DNA of 64,000 nt from Streptomyces sp. 2131.1 (GTDB lineage Bacteria; Actinomycetota; Actinomycetes; Streptomycetales; Streptomycetaceae), in contig NZ_FNSY01000001.1 of NCBI RefSeq assembly GCF_900105515.1, positions 6,994,001 to 7,058,000 on the forward strand, in the 5' to 3' direction. The translations under genes and the position numbers were made by a program. A model generated the notes under the pieces. It saw only the letters and a list, made by a program, of their open reading frames with translations. It had not been told where the DNA came from and did not search any database. Every line of letters starts with the position of its first letter. The first letter of the stretch is position 1. Of the stretch, positions 16,577-25,657 are shown piece by piece.

Positions 16577-17290
16577 GTCCAAGTTGGGCTCCGTGGTCGG
16601 AGTGAAAGACCGCGCCGTCCAGGCCGCCGCGGGTGCGGGCGGCCATCTTCAGGGCGTCGGCAACCAGGTGGGTGCGTATGTGGTCGGCGATGGACCAGCC
16701 GACGCCTTCCGGCTGAAGCAGTCCAGCACCGTAGCGAGATAGGGGAACTCTCCGTTCTCCAGGGGCAGGTAGGTGATGTCGCCCATGTATGTGATGCCGG
16801 GTTCGGGTGCGGTGAAGTCCCTGCGGAACAGGTCCGGGACCAGTGCGGCCGACGGGTCGGAAACAGTGGTGCGGACGCGTCTGCGCAGGCGGACGCCGGC
16901 GATGGAGAACGTGCGCATCACCCGGGCGACGCGCTTCTCGTTGACGTGCAGACCCTTGTCCTTCAGCTCGGCGGTGACCCGCGGGGAGCCGTAGGCGCCG
17001 CCGGAGGCCGCGTCGACCTCGCGGATCTTCGCGGCCAGGCGCTCATCGGCCCGCTGCCTGGCCCGCCTGGTTTGCAGGCCGGACAGCCACTTGTAGTAGC
17101 TGGACCTGTTCACCTGCAGTACTTCGCAGAGCCGCTTCACCTCAAAGGCGTCCCGGTGGTCGTGGCCGAACTCGAAGCGGCTCACCAGTTCGTCTCGCCG
17201 GCGAAATCCTTGGCCGCCTTGCGGAGTATGTCCCGCTCGGTCGCCAGCATCCGCTCACTGGCCTCGAGCTCGGCGACCCGGCCTCGAGCT
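16577..17290 (-). pseudogene. IS3-family element, truncated orfB and orfA remnant
   Basis: OrfB begins at the C-terminal side of orfA (frames overlap near 17185) with DAFEVKRLCEVLQVNRSSYY and KWLSGLQTRRARQ, continues GAYGSPRVTAELKDKGLHVN, then VARVMRTFSIAGVRLRRRVR, and TYMGDITYLPLENGEFPYLA with LDCFSRK. One frameshift follows, then VVGWSIADHIRTHLVADALK and VFHSDHGAQ, where it is cut at about 16577. OrfA traces, QIRQLE and RDILRKAAKDFAGET-like codons, lie at 17190-17320. A different IS3 subtype from the one at 15.0-15.7 kb. The IS30 fragment sits exactly at its broken end. Confidence 0.8.
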
Positions 17291-17617
17291 GCCGGATTTG
17301 CTCGTCAGGCTCCGCGGCCGGCGTCGCCTGCGTGGCCCGGGCCGCTGTCCTGGCGTCCGGGACGCGGAGTTCCCGGGAGCGCAGTACCCGGACGACTACG
17401 ACAAATACCGACGACTGCTCCGGTCCCGCGGCATCACACTGTGCCACCCTGCGGGCCGAAGCGGGCACACCGACGAGGGTGCAAAGCGGAGGCCGAGGGC
17501 TTGCACCGACCCTACGACGCGGCGTCGGCGGTGGCATTTTCGACTTCGCTGCTCATGTGCTCAGATGTGGTGAGGCAGGGTGCCTACGACCGACGATAGG
17601 TGGCCGCTCTGAAAATG

Positions 17618-17652
17618 CTCAGGGAAGCGAGCCTCCATCAGACCCGGAGCGG
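17618..17652 (-). repeat. 35-bp dispersed repeat, copy 1
   Basis: The reverse complement of this stretch (CCGCTCCGGGTCTGATGGAG followed by GCTCGCTTCCCTGAG) matches 48054-48088 at 34 of 35 positions, in the opposite orientation. Similarity stops sharply on both sides at both sites. Likely the end of an IS or another integrating element; no transposase is attached at either copy. Confidence 0.6.
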
Positions 17653-17712
17653 ATCACTCTTGGAGAGCGGAGAGAGGCTTGCTCGGAGGGTCAGGGCAGG
17701 AAACGGCTCCTG

Positions 17713-18105
17713 TCACAGTGTCTGGGTTGCGGCGTCGATTGCGGTATCGATGCGTGTGTGAATGACGAGGCGGGTGAGGGTCGGATCCTCGCCGTCCTGG
17801 AGCAGGCGCCTGAGCGGCGCGCTGTGCGAGGCGACCGAGAGTACGACCCCCAGCTCGGTGCACTGCGACCGGGCGCGCAAGATGGCGCTGGCAGTGGCGG
17901 GTGTGGCCGCGGCATCGTCTATGACGACGACGACCGGAGCCGGCTGATGGACACGCGCCAGATCGAGAATCAAATTGGCGAGCTCCGCACGGCGCTGGAT
18001 TCTTGGGTCTTCCTGCACGGTGCAGACGAGGACACCCTCGTTGAAGGCGTGGGACAGCATGGCGACCTCCGGTCGGTACGTGAACGTGCTCACGGGCTCG
18101 AGCAC
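17713..18105 (-). CDS. small STAS-like protein of unknown function (130 aa)
   Basis: Hydrophobic strands alternate with helices: LANLILDLARVHQPAPVVVV, then IDDAAATPATASAILRAR, TELGVVLSVASHSAPLRRLL and TRLVIHTRIDTAIDAA. The order beta (VVVVID), helix, beta (LGVVLSVA), helix resembles STAS-domain anti-sigma antagonists, but the phosphorylatable D-S-x-G motif is not seen. Start is GTG 18105 or, more family-like, GTG 18093 (MSTFTYRPE). Similar small proteins occur in Streptomyces; I cannot give a function. Confidence 0.6.
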   Translation of the reverse strand: MLEPVSTFTYRPEVAMLSHAFNEGVLVCTVQEDPRIQRRAELANLILDLARVHQPAPVVVVIDDAAATPATASAILRARSQCTELGVVLSVASHSAPLRRLLQDGEDPTLTRLVIHTRIDTAIDAATQTL

Positions 18106-18109
18106 AGCA

Positions 18110-18292
18110 CTAGTTGCCGTGATCTTCCGTTCTCATGCCGCTTGTACAGGAGTCCGCTGCCACCCTCGCTTCGAGCATGGCGTCGAACTCCAGCCCCGTC
18201 ATGCCGTACTTGATCGAACCTCCGAGGGTCGCCGGCACGTTCGAGGGCCAGGCCGACGCCATGGCCGCGATCATGACGGGCTCTGTGTTCAC
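18110..18292 (-). CDS. possible small protein (60 aa)
   Basis: A GTG-started frame reading PVMIAAMASAWPSNVPATLG and GSIKYGMTGLEFDAMLEARV. It looks more protein-like than chance but has no clear ribosome binding site and no recognised family. It lies 4 bp upstream of the STAS-like gene on the same strand. Could be the tail of a lost gene. Confidence 0.3.
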   Translation of the reverse strand: MNTEPVMIAAMASAWPSNVPATLGGSIKYGMTGLEFDAMLEARVAADSCTSGMRTEDHGN

Positions 18293-19273
18293 TCAGCGAT
18301 GAGCTTCTGGAGGAAGAGGACCAAACCCGGCGAACGCGCTACCTGCCGTTTTGGGCTGGGGGCGGCATCCTGTAGGGGTGAGGCAGGCCGAGACATCGGC
18401 GGCCGTCGCAGCGAGGATGCCGGGCACCAGGATGATTGCGCTGCGCAGGCCCAGCAGCAGCCCTTCACAGCCGAGACACGGGGGCGAGGCCCCACCCGTG
18501 CTCCGTAGGCTGGAACGACCGCATACAGGAGTTGCGGCCCGGCCCCGGGATCCGCCCCAGGTGCAACCGCACATCAGTGGCGCTCCCGGTGCTCGAGTCG
18601 AGCCGACAACTCTTCGACGGGCACCGGAGGGAGCGGCCGGCACCTCGATGGGGGCCGTGGGACGAAGGGGCCGGCGGTAAGGCAGGCGCGGGCCGAAAGG
18701 CCATGCGCTGACAGGCACGCGAGGACGCCGGATCGATGGGCCCCCTGCCCGCGGGCCCAGCACGCGCCCTGGCTCTGTAGGCGAGCTGCGGCTCTCCCCG
18801 GTCGTCGCCGTTGGCCCGCCGGGAACCAGACGCCGTCTCGAGCCGACTGTGCGGGCAGCTCCCTGGGCTATGCCCACACCTGGCTCCGGTACGCCGACGG
18901 CCGCGATACGCAGTTCGACGCGGGCCTCATGGAGCAGAGACCAGGCCCTGGAGGAATACGCCCGCCCCCGCGGCGCGCGAGTAATCGGGCAACCAGAGCT
19001 CGAAGTCCCCGCGCACCAGCCGGGCGCGGCGCGGCGTGAGGTGGCCCCATCACGATGTGCGGCTGAACCACGCCATCGGCTTCCCCACCCGCGCGACCAG
19101 GCTCGCTGCCCATCGCCTCGGCAGCTCCGCGAAGCGCATGAGAAGCAGGGCCCGCCCCGTTGGGGGCGGGCCGCCCCGTTGTCGCGAGGCCCGGTGATGA
19201 CGGTCAGAAGCACCTCCCTGGGCGGGACGCCCTCTCGGCACGGCCCGCGGGGACACCGTGTTCTGACGCCTGT
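18293..19273. other. about 1 kb without a supported gene; one strong hairpin
   Basis: Only overlapping ORFs of poor quality. Minus-strand runs such as RFAELPRRWAASLVARVGK (near 19060-19140) may be gene debris. A perfect 10-bp hairpin, GGCCCGCCCC-GTTG-GGGGCGGGCC, lies at 19149-19172 and looks like a terminator for something no longer present. Confidence 0.35.
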
Positions 19274-19300
19274 GCTCGACGGCCCCGGTGGCCGTCGAGC
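19274..19300 (-). terminator. hairpin downstream of the secreted protein gene
   Basis: Perfect 11-bp stem GCTCGACGGCC / GGCCGTCGAGC with a 5-nt loop, about 80 bp downstream of the stop codon at 19382 on the minus strand. No T run, as is usual in high-GC actinobacteria. Confidence 0.6.
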
Positions 19301-19381
19301 GGGGGATGTGCGAGGGCCTCCAGGCATGCGGTGGCGCTGGTGGCTGTCCACACATCACACCTGGGGGCCGTCTCAGACGCG

Positions 19382-19915
19382 TCAGACGGTAGGTGACGCG
19401 CTGAAGTACGTGTTGCGGTACCCCTTGCCGTCCTTGTTCCAGTTCAGCTGGATGAAGCCGTCGGAGAGGTAGCGGCCGGATCCGGCCTTGTACTTGATCG
19501 TTCCGGTGGTGTAACTGCCGTTGCCCAGAGTGTTGCCGTGTTCGAGCTTGTACTCGAGGCCGGTGTAGTTGGCCCACTTCTTGACGGGGTCGCTTCCGGA
19601 GACGGACTTCTTGACCTGGAGGTGGAAACGGGCGGCATCGAGGGTGTCGGTCTGGTTGACGTACCAGACGGGACCTTCGAAGGAGATCTTGGCGTAGGCG
19701 TATATGTATCCGCCGGAACGCTTGGCGCAAAGCTTCACGTCGAAGTTGTAGTTGTCGGACGCGGGGCCGGAGTAGGCGGGGTTGTCGACGGATGCACTGC
19801 TGGTCTTGCAGTGGTAGCTCGCCGCTGAGGCGGTGGTGGCAGTGAGGAGCGTGGTGCCGGTCACGGCCGTGGCGGTGATGACGGCCGACGCGGCGAGGCG
19901 CTTGAGGCGACGCAT
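19382..19915 (-). CDS. secreted protein of unknown function (177 aa)
   Basis: A Sec signal peptide is clear: MRRLKRLAASAVITATAVTG followed by TTLLTATTASA, cleavage expected after ASA at about residue 31. The mature part is small, basic and rich in Tyr, Lys and Gly, with beta-like segments NYNFDVKLCAKRSGGYIYAY, GPVWYVNQTDTLDAARFHLQ, YTTGTIKYKAGSG and DGFIQLNWNKDGKGYRNTYF. Two Cys residues could form a disulfide. I do not recognise a domain. ATG 19915 has AAGGAA upstream, and a hairpin follows at 19274. Probably a stand-alone exported protein. Confidence 0.85.
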   Translation of the reverse strand: MRRLKRLAASAVITATAVTGTTLLTATTASAASYHCKTSSASVDNPAYSGPASDNYNFDVKLCAKRSGGYIYAYAKISFEGPVWYVNQTDTLDAARFHLQVKKSVSGSDPVKKWANYTGLEYKLEHGNTLGNGSYTTGTIKYKAGSGRYLSDGFIQLNWNKDGKGYRNTYFSASPTV

Positions 19916-20086
19916 ATGAGGTGTTCCTTAAAGAGATTGGGGCTGGGTGCTGGACCGGTCGGCCGGGCCGGCTCGATACCTGGCACGTCCGCCGGATTCG
20001 TGGCGCCATGGCATGCAACCCGTTGCGATGCGCAGAGATTTTGCCACCTTCCGCCGTGCCCGGCCTATTTGATCTCGTTCCAGCTG

Positions 20087-20480
20087 TCACTGTCCCTGAC
20101 GTGCGGCCAGGTGGTTCGGTTGCGGCACAGCGGCAGATTCCCGGCCGGAAGGGCGGACACCGTCGACGCAGGTCTTGAACTCAGTTGCCGGATGACGCCG
20201 GTGCAGTGAGCCGATCACCTTGCCGGCCGCGGCTTCCAACGCCGCGAACAGGGTGGTGGTGCCGGCACGGACGAAGTCGTGGCTTCGTCGTACCGGGACG
20301 CCCGGCATCTCCGGCAGTACGCACTGGGAGCGGTCCAATGCCTGGATCTGCGACCTCTCGTTTGCGCAGAGCGCCCGCCAGATCCGTGGAGATCACCGAC
20401 TGCGCCATCCCCGGGGACGGCTGCCAGCGATTTGGTCGCTTTCCCGCTCGACGTGCTGAATCTGGAGAGTCGTCTTGAAA
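20087..20480 (-). pseudogene. IS630-family transposase fragment
   Basis: The minus strand reads ALCANERSQIQALDRSQCVL, then PEMPGVPVRRSHDFVRAGTT and TLFAALEAAAGKVIGSLHRR, matching the DDE core of IS630-family transposases (xDExxQIQALDRSxPxLP, then RxHDYxRHGTxxLFAAL). The first catalytic Asp-Glu has become Ala-Asn-Glu. Degraded on both sides. Confidence 0.75.
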
Positions 20481-20758
20481 CCACTCGCAGATGCCTGGTC
20501 GTCGCCGAATCACGTCCGGGCTGCGCAGATTGTGCAAACGCGGCGTGAGAGCACACGAAGCGGGGTGGGCTCGCGGTGATGGCGTGCGGGGGTACTTCGG
20601 GCCGTGGCAAGGTGACTGCCTATTGCTGCGGCACCACACGGTCGTTGCGTGCGCTGCCCCAGGCACGGACGAGCTTGGCGATCGGGTTGCGCGGCTCCCC
20701 GGCCTCGGCGCCCTGGCGAAGAGGGCCCGGGCCCGACTGAAGTGTCTTCTTCCTACTA
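20481..20758. other. no supported gene
   Basis: Spacer between the IS630 relic and the IS5 element with only out-of-frame ORFs; probably IS debris. Confidence 0.3.
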
Positions 20759-21625
20759 AGACCGTGTCCTATGTGGTGAGTCGAGCGAGTCGTTTGTAGC
20801 AACAAAGGGTGGCGGCGAGGCCGAGAAAGGCCAGGTAGTTGCGGGGATGGCGTTCGTAGCGGTGGTTGAGTCTGCGGTAGCCGGTCAGCCAGGACATGGT
20901 CCGCTCGATGACCCATCTGCGGCGGCCTAAGCGTTCGCTGGGCTCGATGCCCTTGCGGGCGATGCGCACGCCGATGTGCTTGCCCCATAGCCATTTCCGC
21001 AGGTGGGGGACATCGTATGCCTTGTCCGCGTGGAGACGCTGGGGCTTGAAGTAGCGGCCGCGGTGGGGGTCGTGTCTCGTTTGGTGACCCATGATCATGG
21101 GCTTCAGCGCGAGGCTGTCGTGGGTGTTGGCCGCGGTGAGACCGACGAGGAGGGGCAGTCCGTTCGCGTCCGACAGGACGTGCATCTTGGAACCCGACTT
21201 GCCCCGGTCCACGGGGCTCGGACCTGTGAGTTCGCCCCCTTTTTGGCCCTGACATGGGCGGAGTCGAGGACGGCCCGGGACAGGTCGAGCAGGCCGGCGT
21301 CGTCCATACGGTGCAGGATCTCCTCGTGCAGCCGGCCCCACACACCTGCCCGCGACCAGATCAGGAACCTGCGGTGAGCCGTCGACTTCGATATCCCGAA
21401 GCACGGCGGCAACGCCCGCCAGGCGCATCCGCTGACCAGTACGTAGATGATCGCGGCGAACAGCGTCTCATCAGGCGTGTCCTGCGTCCCGCCGCCCTGC
21501 GGCCGCACCTTCGACGGCGGGATCAGCGGCTCCGCGATCTCCCACAGCCCGTCCGGAACAATCCAACTCCACGTACCCCGGCCCATGACGAGTCCAACGA
21601 ACCAACCCCACATAGGACACGGTCT
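20759..21625 (-). mobile_element. intact IS5-family (IS427-type) element, copy 1
   Basis: About 865 bp bounded by near-perfect inverted repeats beginning (A)GACCGTGTCCTATGTGG and ending CCACATAGGACACGGTC(T). A second copy with the same orientation and more than 95% visible identity is at 56907-57773. The right end is separated by only 3 bp (TTA) from the left-type end of another, rearranged copy (21628-22076). TA dinucleotides flank the repeats, but the exact duplication cannot be fixed here. Confidence 0.88.
20769..21596 (-). CDS. IS5-family transposase (two overlapping frames, probable -1 frameshift)
   Basis: OrfA starts at ATG 21596 (MGRGTWSWIVPDGLWEIAEP, then LIPPSKV) and includes CAWRALPPCFGISKSTAHRR and MDDAGLLDLSRAVLDSAHVR. 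OrfB continues KGGELTGPSPVDRGKSGSKM, then HVLSDANGLPLLVGLTAANT, LHADKAYDVPHLRKWLWGK and RRWVIERTMSWLTGYRRLNH, the DDE catalytic region with the final Glu in VIERT. The frames join in an AAAAAGGGGG tract (complement of 21235-21244), a plausible slippage site for making the fused transposase. Both ORFs are undamaged, so this copy may be active. Confidence 0.88.
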
Positions 21626-21627
21626 TA

Positions 21628-22076
21628 GACCGTGTCCTATGTCGCGAGTCGAGCGAGGGGCGAACTCACAGGTCCGAGCCCCGTGGACCGGGGTAAGCCG
21701 GGTTCCAAGAAGCACATCCTGTCGGACGCGAACGGACTGCCCCTCCTCGTCGGCCTCTCCGCGGCCAACACCCACGACAGCCTCGCGCTGAAGCCGATGG
21801 TCGAGGGGCATCAAACGAGACAGAACCCCCATTGCGGCCGACACTTCAAGCCCCGGCGCCTGCATGCGGACAAGGCATACGACATCCCTCACCTGCGTAA
21901 ATGGCTATGGGGCAAGCACATCGGCGTCCGCATCGCCCGCAAGAGAGTCGCCTCCAGCGAACGGTTACGCCGCTGCAGGTGGGTCATCGAGCGGACCATG
22001 TCCTGGCTGACCGACTACCGCAGACTCGACCACCGCTACGAACGACAACCCCGCAACTACCTGGCCTTTCTCGGCT
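21628..22076 (+). pseudogene. rearranged IS5-family copy (terminus joined to inverted transposase C-terminus)
   Basis: Begins with GACCGTGTCCTATGT and GAGTCGAGCGAG, the end that in copy 1 follows the transposase stop codon. It then switches to the transposase coding strand: GELTGPSPVDRGKPGSKKH, ILSDANGLPLLVGLSAANT, KAYDIPHLRKWLWGKHIG, VIERTMSWLTDYRRLDHRY and NYLAFLG, where it ends. So the C-terminal half of a diverged transposase is inverted relative to its own terminus. Confidence 0.8.
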
Positions 22077-22539
22077 CGCGGCCATCGTCGTCGGCTGCGG
22101 CGAGCGCGGCGGCCAGGTCGGGGGTCGCGTGCAGGAAGCGTGGGTCGCTTGCCGTAGCCGAACAGTCCGAAATCGATGACGACGCCTGCGATGCTGCGCC
22201 ACCGCCGCAACATGCTCACGCGCATCGGGTAACCGCGTTGGGGGACGTCCTCGGAACGCGGCGCGGACGCGCTGCGGGGCCAGTGTGGATCCCGGGTGGC
22301 CGACCTGGCACCTGACCGAACCTGCACCGTGGACCGATACCCCTCCGAACCGGAACGGTCCAACGCCTTCCACCGCCGCACCCCTCTTACCTGGGACGAG
22401 CTCCAGCTCACTCCCACTGACCCGACGACAGCAATGCCCGACCAAATCTCCGTTGTCCCCTGCACGTTCCTGGCCCGTCAACCGACTCGACCACCTCCGC
22501 CCGGATGCGGCGTCCACGGCGAGCCTACGACTCAGACCA
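22077..22539. other. no supported gene; possible minus-strand relic
   Basis: The minus strand holds MRVSMLRRWRSIAGVVIDFG and LFGYGKRPTLPA, and in another frame FLHATPDLAAALAAADDDG. These look like parts of one decayed protein of unknown family adjoining the IS relic. Confidence 0.3.
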
Positions 22540-22884
22540 CTAGGCGAAGGCGACCGTGAGGGTGGCTGCGACGGGTGCCAGGTACAGGACCGGGAAGGCG
22601 ACGGTCTTGTAGGAGCGGGCGCGCAGGACGGTGACGACAGCTCCGGCGAAGTAGAGGATCAGGCCCATTGCCGCGGCCATCCCGATGGCCGGCACGCCCA
22701 GGCCGGCCAGCAGCCCTGCCGCACCCAGCAGTTTGGCCACGGCAAGCGGAGTCCACCAAGTGCGGGGCACCCCGTAGGAGACCAGCGGCTCGACGACGAA
22801 GGGCGCTCGGCGCAGCAGTGAGACGCCTGAGAATCCCACCCACAGGGCGGTGAGGACGGTGATGACGATTGCGGTCACAGACAT
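22540..22884 (-). CDS. DoxX-like family membrane protein
   Basis: A 114-aa protein with four predicted membrane segments: AIVITVLTALWVGFSGVSLL, then LAVAKLLGAAGLLAGLGVPA, IGMAAAMGLILYFAGAVVTV and TVAFPVLYLAPVAATLTVAF. The phrase PRTWWTPLAVAKLLGAAGLL is typical of DoxX-like proteins. Members are small inner-membrane proteins, some linked to redox or thiol stress; the role here is unknown. It is divergent from the LysR gene at 23087 with a 202-bp spacer, so it is probably that regulator's target. Confidence 0.85.
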   Translation of the reverse strand: MSVTAIVITVLTALWVGFSGVSLLRRAPFVVEPLVSYGVPRTWWTPLAVAKLLGAAGLLAGLGVPAIGMAAAMGLILYFAGAVVTVLRARSYKTVAFPVLYLAPVAATLTVAFA

Positions 22885-23086
22885 AGGTGCAGCTCCTGAA
22901 CGGTACGAGTGGCATCGAACGAATCGGCGTGCCGCCAGGGCGGCTTTCGAAGTCTGTTCCGGGGGCCGTGGAGCATCAACGTCTGCTTTTGCAAGAATCG
23001 ATCACACATGGGTTATCGATGGCGGATGAGGGCGAAGCACCGGACGCCCCGAGCCCCAGGACCGAGAACGACGCAGGGGCAGGCAC

Positions 23087-23983
23087 ATGGACATGCGGGA
23101 CATTGAGATATTCCTGACGCTTGCCGACGAACTGCACTTTGGGCGGACCGCGAAGCGTCTGTATGTGTCCCAGGCCCGGGTAAGTCAGGCCATCAAGGCG
23201 CAGGAACGCCGCATCGGGGGGCCGCTCTTCCTGCGCACCAGCCGGTCGGTGCGGCTCACCCCGCTCGGCGAGCACCTGGCGCAGAAGCTGCGGACCGGCT
23301 ACGACGGCATCCAGCAGGCGCTGGCCGAGGCCGCCGCCACCGCCGCACTTGCCGAGGGCACCCTCACCATCGGCGTCATGGGTGCACTCGGCCACGAACT
23401 AGCGCCCCTGGCAGCCGACTTCACCGCACGCCACCCGGACTGCCGGGTGGCCTTCCGGGAGGTGCACTTCAGCCATCCGTTCACCGCCCTGAGACAGGGC
23501 AAGACGGACGCGGCACTGCTGTGGCTTCCGGTGCGGGAGCCCGACCTGACCATCGGGCCGGTCGTGCTGAGGGAAGGCCGAGTGCTTGCCGTCGGCGCGA
23601 ACCATGCCCTTGCCCAGCGGGCTGAAGCGGACCTGGAAGACCTGGGGGACCATTCTGCCCTCACCGTGGACCACGGCCTTCCGGAGTCGTGGATCAGTGC
23701 CATGCTGCCCTCCCGTACCCCCCTCGGACGCCCCGTCACCCCGGCCGGCCCCCCCATGGAGTCCTTCCACGAAGTCCTCACCCATGTCGCCGCCGGAACC
23801 GGCATCTGCCCCCTCAACGCCCACGTCCTGCGCTATTACACACACCCCGGCATACGGTTCCTGCCCATGCCGCACGCGCCCACAACCGAATGGGCGCTGG
23901 TCTGGCGCACCGAAGCCGAGCTGCCACGGGTGCTGGCATTTGCCGCATTCGTGCGCGAGTACGACCCTCAGAGCATCCCGTGA
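23087..23983 (+). CDS. LysR family transcriptional regulator
   Basis: A 298-aa LysR protein. The winged HTH is DIEIFLTLADELHFGRTAKR, LYVSQARVSQAIKAQERRIG and GPLFLRTSRSVRLTPLGEHL. The effector domain follows from about residue 92 (GTLTIGVMGALGHELAPLAA), with LREGRVLAVGANHALAQRA and C-terminal TTEWALVWRTEAELPRVLAF. Start is ATG 23087 or 23093; the AGG-rich site is nine bases from the second. It is divergent from the DoxX gene. It belongs to the same LysR subgroup as the genes at 24830 and 35722 (shared LADELHFxRTAxRL and WRT near the C-terminus). Confidence 0.92.
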   Translation: MDMRDIEIFLTLADELHFGRTAKRLYVSQARVSQAIKAQERRIGGPLFLRTSRSVRLTPLGEHLAQKLRTGYDGIQQALAEAAATAALAEGTLTIGVMGALGHELAPLAADFTARHPDCRVAFREVHFSHPFTALRQGKTDAALLWLPVREPDLTIGPVVLREGRVLAVGANHALAQRAEADLEDLGDHSALTVDHGLPESWISAMLPSRTPLGRPVTPAGPPMESFHEVLTHVAAGTGICPLNAHVLRYYTHPGIRFLPMPHAPTTEWALVWRTEAELPRVLAFAAFVREYDPQSIP

Positions 23984-24589
23984 CCCGTTCTCCCCCTTGC
24001 TCGGGTACACGCCGACGCATGAGACCAACGTGACCCTTCGCGACGTTGTGCACCCTGCCCCTGACACCTCCCCGGGCCGATCCTCGATGGAACCGAGTGG
24101 GCTGCCCGTACCCGGAGCACGGGCCGGGGCGCGACCGTCATGCCCCGCCGTCCGCATTTCTCTGCCCGGGAGCCGAAGGGCTGGTGTCTAACTCAACAGC
24201 GACATCTTCTGACGTCGACCACATGCTGCGGTGAACGGGGGGAGTTCTCCGGCCGCCCGTCGAGGGCGTCCTGACGCAGGAGCGTGCCACCTTGCGCCGC
24301 CCGTCCTCCGTAGGCCGCCAGACGCCGAGGCGACACCACGGCTAGCCGCCCACGGCTGGCTCCGGGCAATTGGCTCGTGCTTTGAGGCATCTCGGCGGCC
24401 TCCGAGGTCCCGAAGGCGCGTTTGCGGGTCTGGGCGCGTCCGAGGTCGGCGGTCTGTCGAGGGCCTCCCGGCACGAGGGCTGGCTGCAGTGTTGCGCAGG
24501 CGGGCGAGAGTGACGACCTGGTGATGGGCTTCCCGGCGGCGGCCATCCGGGGGCGTGGAGCACGACGTCTATTCCTGGCCGGCGCCGAC
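23984..24589. other. no supported gene
   Basis: About 600 bp with out-of-frame ORFs only. Immediately after it, from about 24590, begins sequence duplicated at 35463 onward, so this is the left flank of a duplication. Confidence 0.3.
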
Positions 24590-24829
24590 GATAGTTGCCA
24601 CGCCCCCCGACCTGTCTCCCCCACCCAGTAGGCCAGCCCTGCGGGCGGTAAAGGTGGATGCCGGAGTGGAGCACCGCAGCCGCAAACCAGCTGGTGCGAC
24701 TCACCCAGCACCCGCAGCACGGCGGCGGCCTGACGCGTCGCGTCGAGAGTGCCGGTAGCCTCCGTCACATGGTGGCGCGGCAGCGAGCCGGCAGGCGACG
24801 ACGCAGGCTGCGCCGATGAGGGGGGCTGT

Positions 24830-25657
24830 GTGGAGCGGTACGAGATCGAGACCTTCCTCGCCCTGGCCGATGAGCTGCACTTTGCACGGACCGCTGAGCG
24901 GCTGGGCGTCACTCCCGGTCGGGCCAGTCAAACGATCAAGGCGCTGGAGCGAAGAATCGATGGGGCACTGTTCGAGCGCAGCAGTCGTCATGTCCGCCTG
25001 ACGCCGGTGGGCGAACAGTTGCGTGACGACCTGGCACCTGCCCATCAGCGGATGCTGTGCGCCGTCGCCGACGCGAGGGCTGCCTGTGGGGGCATCGGTG
25101 AGGTGCTGCGTATCGGCTTCACCGCCCCGTGGTCCGGGGAACTCGTTCCTGCGGTCCGCCGAGACGTTCCTCGCCCGGTATCCACGCTGCACCGTCGAGC
25201 CCCACGAGGTCGCCTACCACCTGGTCGTGACGGCCTTGCAGGAGCGGCAGATCGACGTAGCGGTCGCGGTGCCGCCCGTCGACCCGACCGGCATCACCGT
25301 GGGACCGGTTCTCTCCCGTGAACGTCTGGCGCTCGTCGTGCCCGCCTCGCACGCCCTGGCACGGCGGGGAACCGTGTCCTTGAGGACCTCGCCCACCTGC
25401 CGCTGGTCACCGCCTGCGGAATGCCCCGGTTGTGGGGCGACCGGCTGTTCCCTTCCCGCACACCTCTGGGACTGCCTGTCGAGCACAGAGGCGCCACCGT
25501 CGCCCCTCTCCGATCGGAGCCCTACCAGGCACATGCCGGCCTCGCCTACGTACCGTTCGAGGATGCCGATCCGGTCGAGTACGCGCTGATGTGGCGGACA
25601 GACAACCACTCGGCCGGGCTACGTGCCCTGGCCCGGACCTTCGCCGACGAGACCTGA
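24830..25657 (+). pseudogene. decayed LysR regulator, paralogue of the gene at 35722
   Basis: Compared with the intact copy at 35722-36633 this gene has an extra base near 25147 (ctcgttcctg against ctcgtcctg), a missing base near 25380 (gtgtccttg against gtgtcccttg) and an in-frame loss of 17 codons after PVEH (intact copy: VEHGLTAGGWQGVL and on to AAGRGATV; here: VEHRGATV). The HTH part, YEIETFLALADELHFARTAE then RLGVTPGRASQTIKALERRI, is preserved. The start is GTG 24830. Upstream flanking DNA is also duplicated, with many small differences. Confidence 0.85.

Noticed and set aside
20759-21625. Exact target duplication of IS5 copy 1
   Set aside because: The right end touches another IS terminus, so TAA/TTA and TA readings are equally possible; only the inverted repeats are reported with confidence.
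22885-23086. Defined LysR box in the DoxX/LysR spacer
   Set aside because: ATCGAT occurs twice in the spacer, but the spacing does not fit a clear T-N11-A site, so no operator is claimed.
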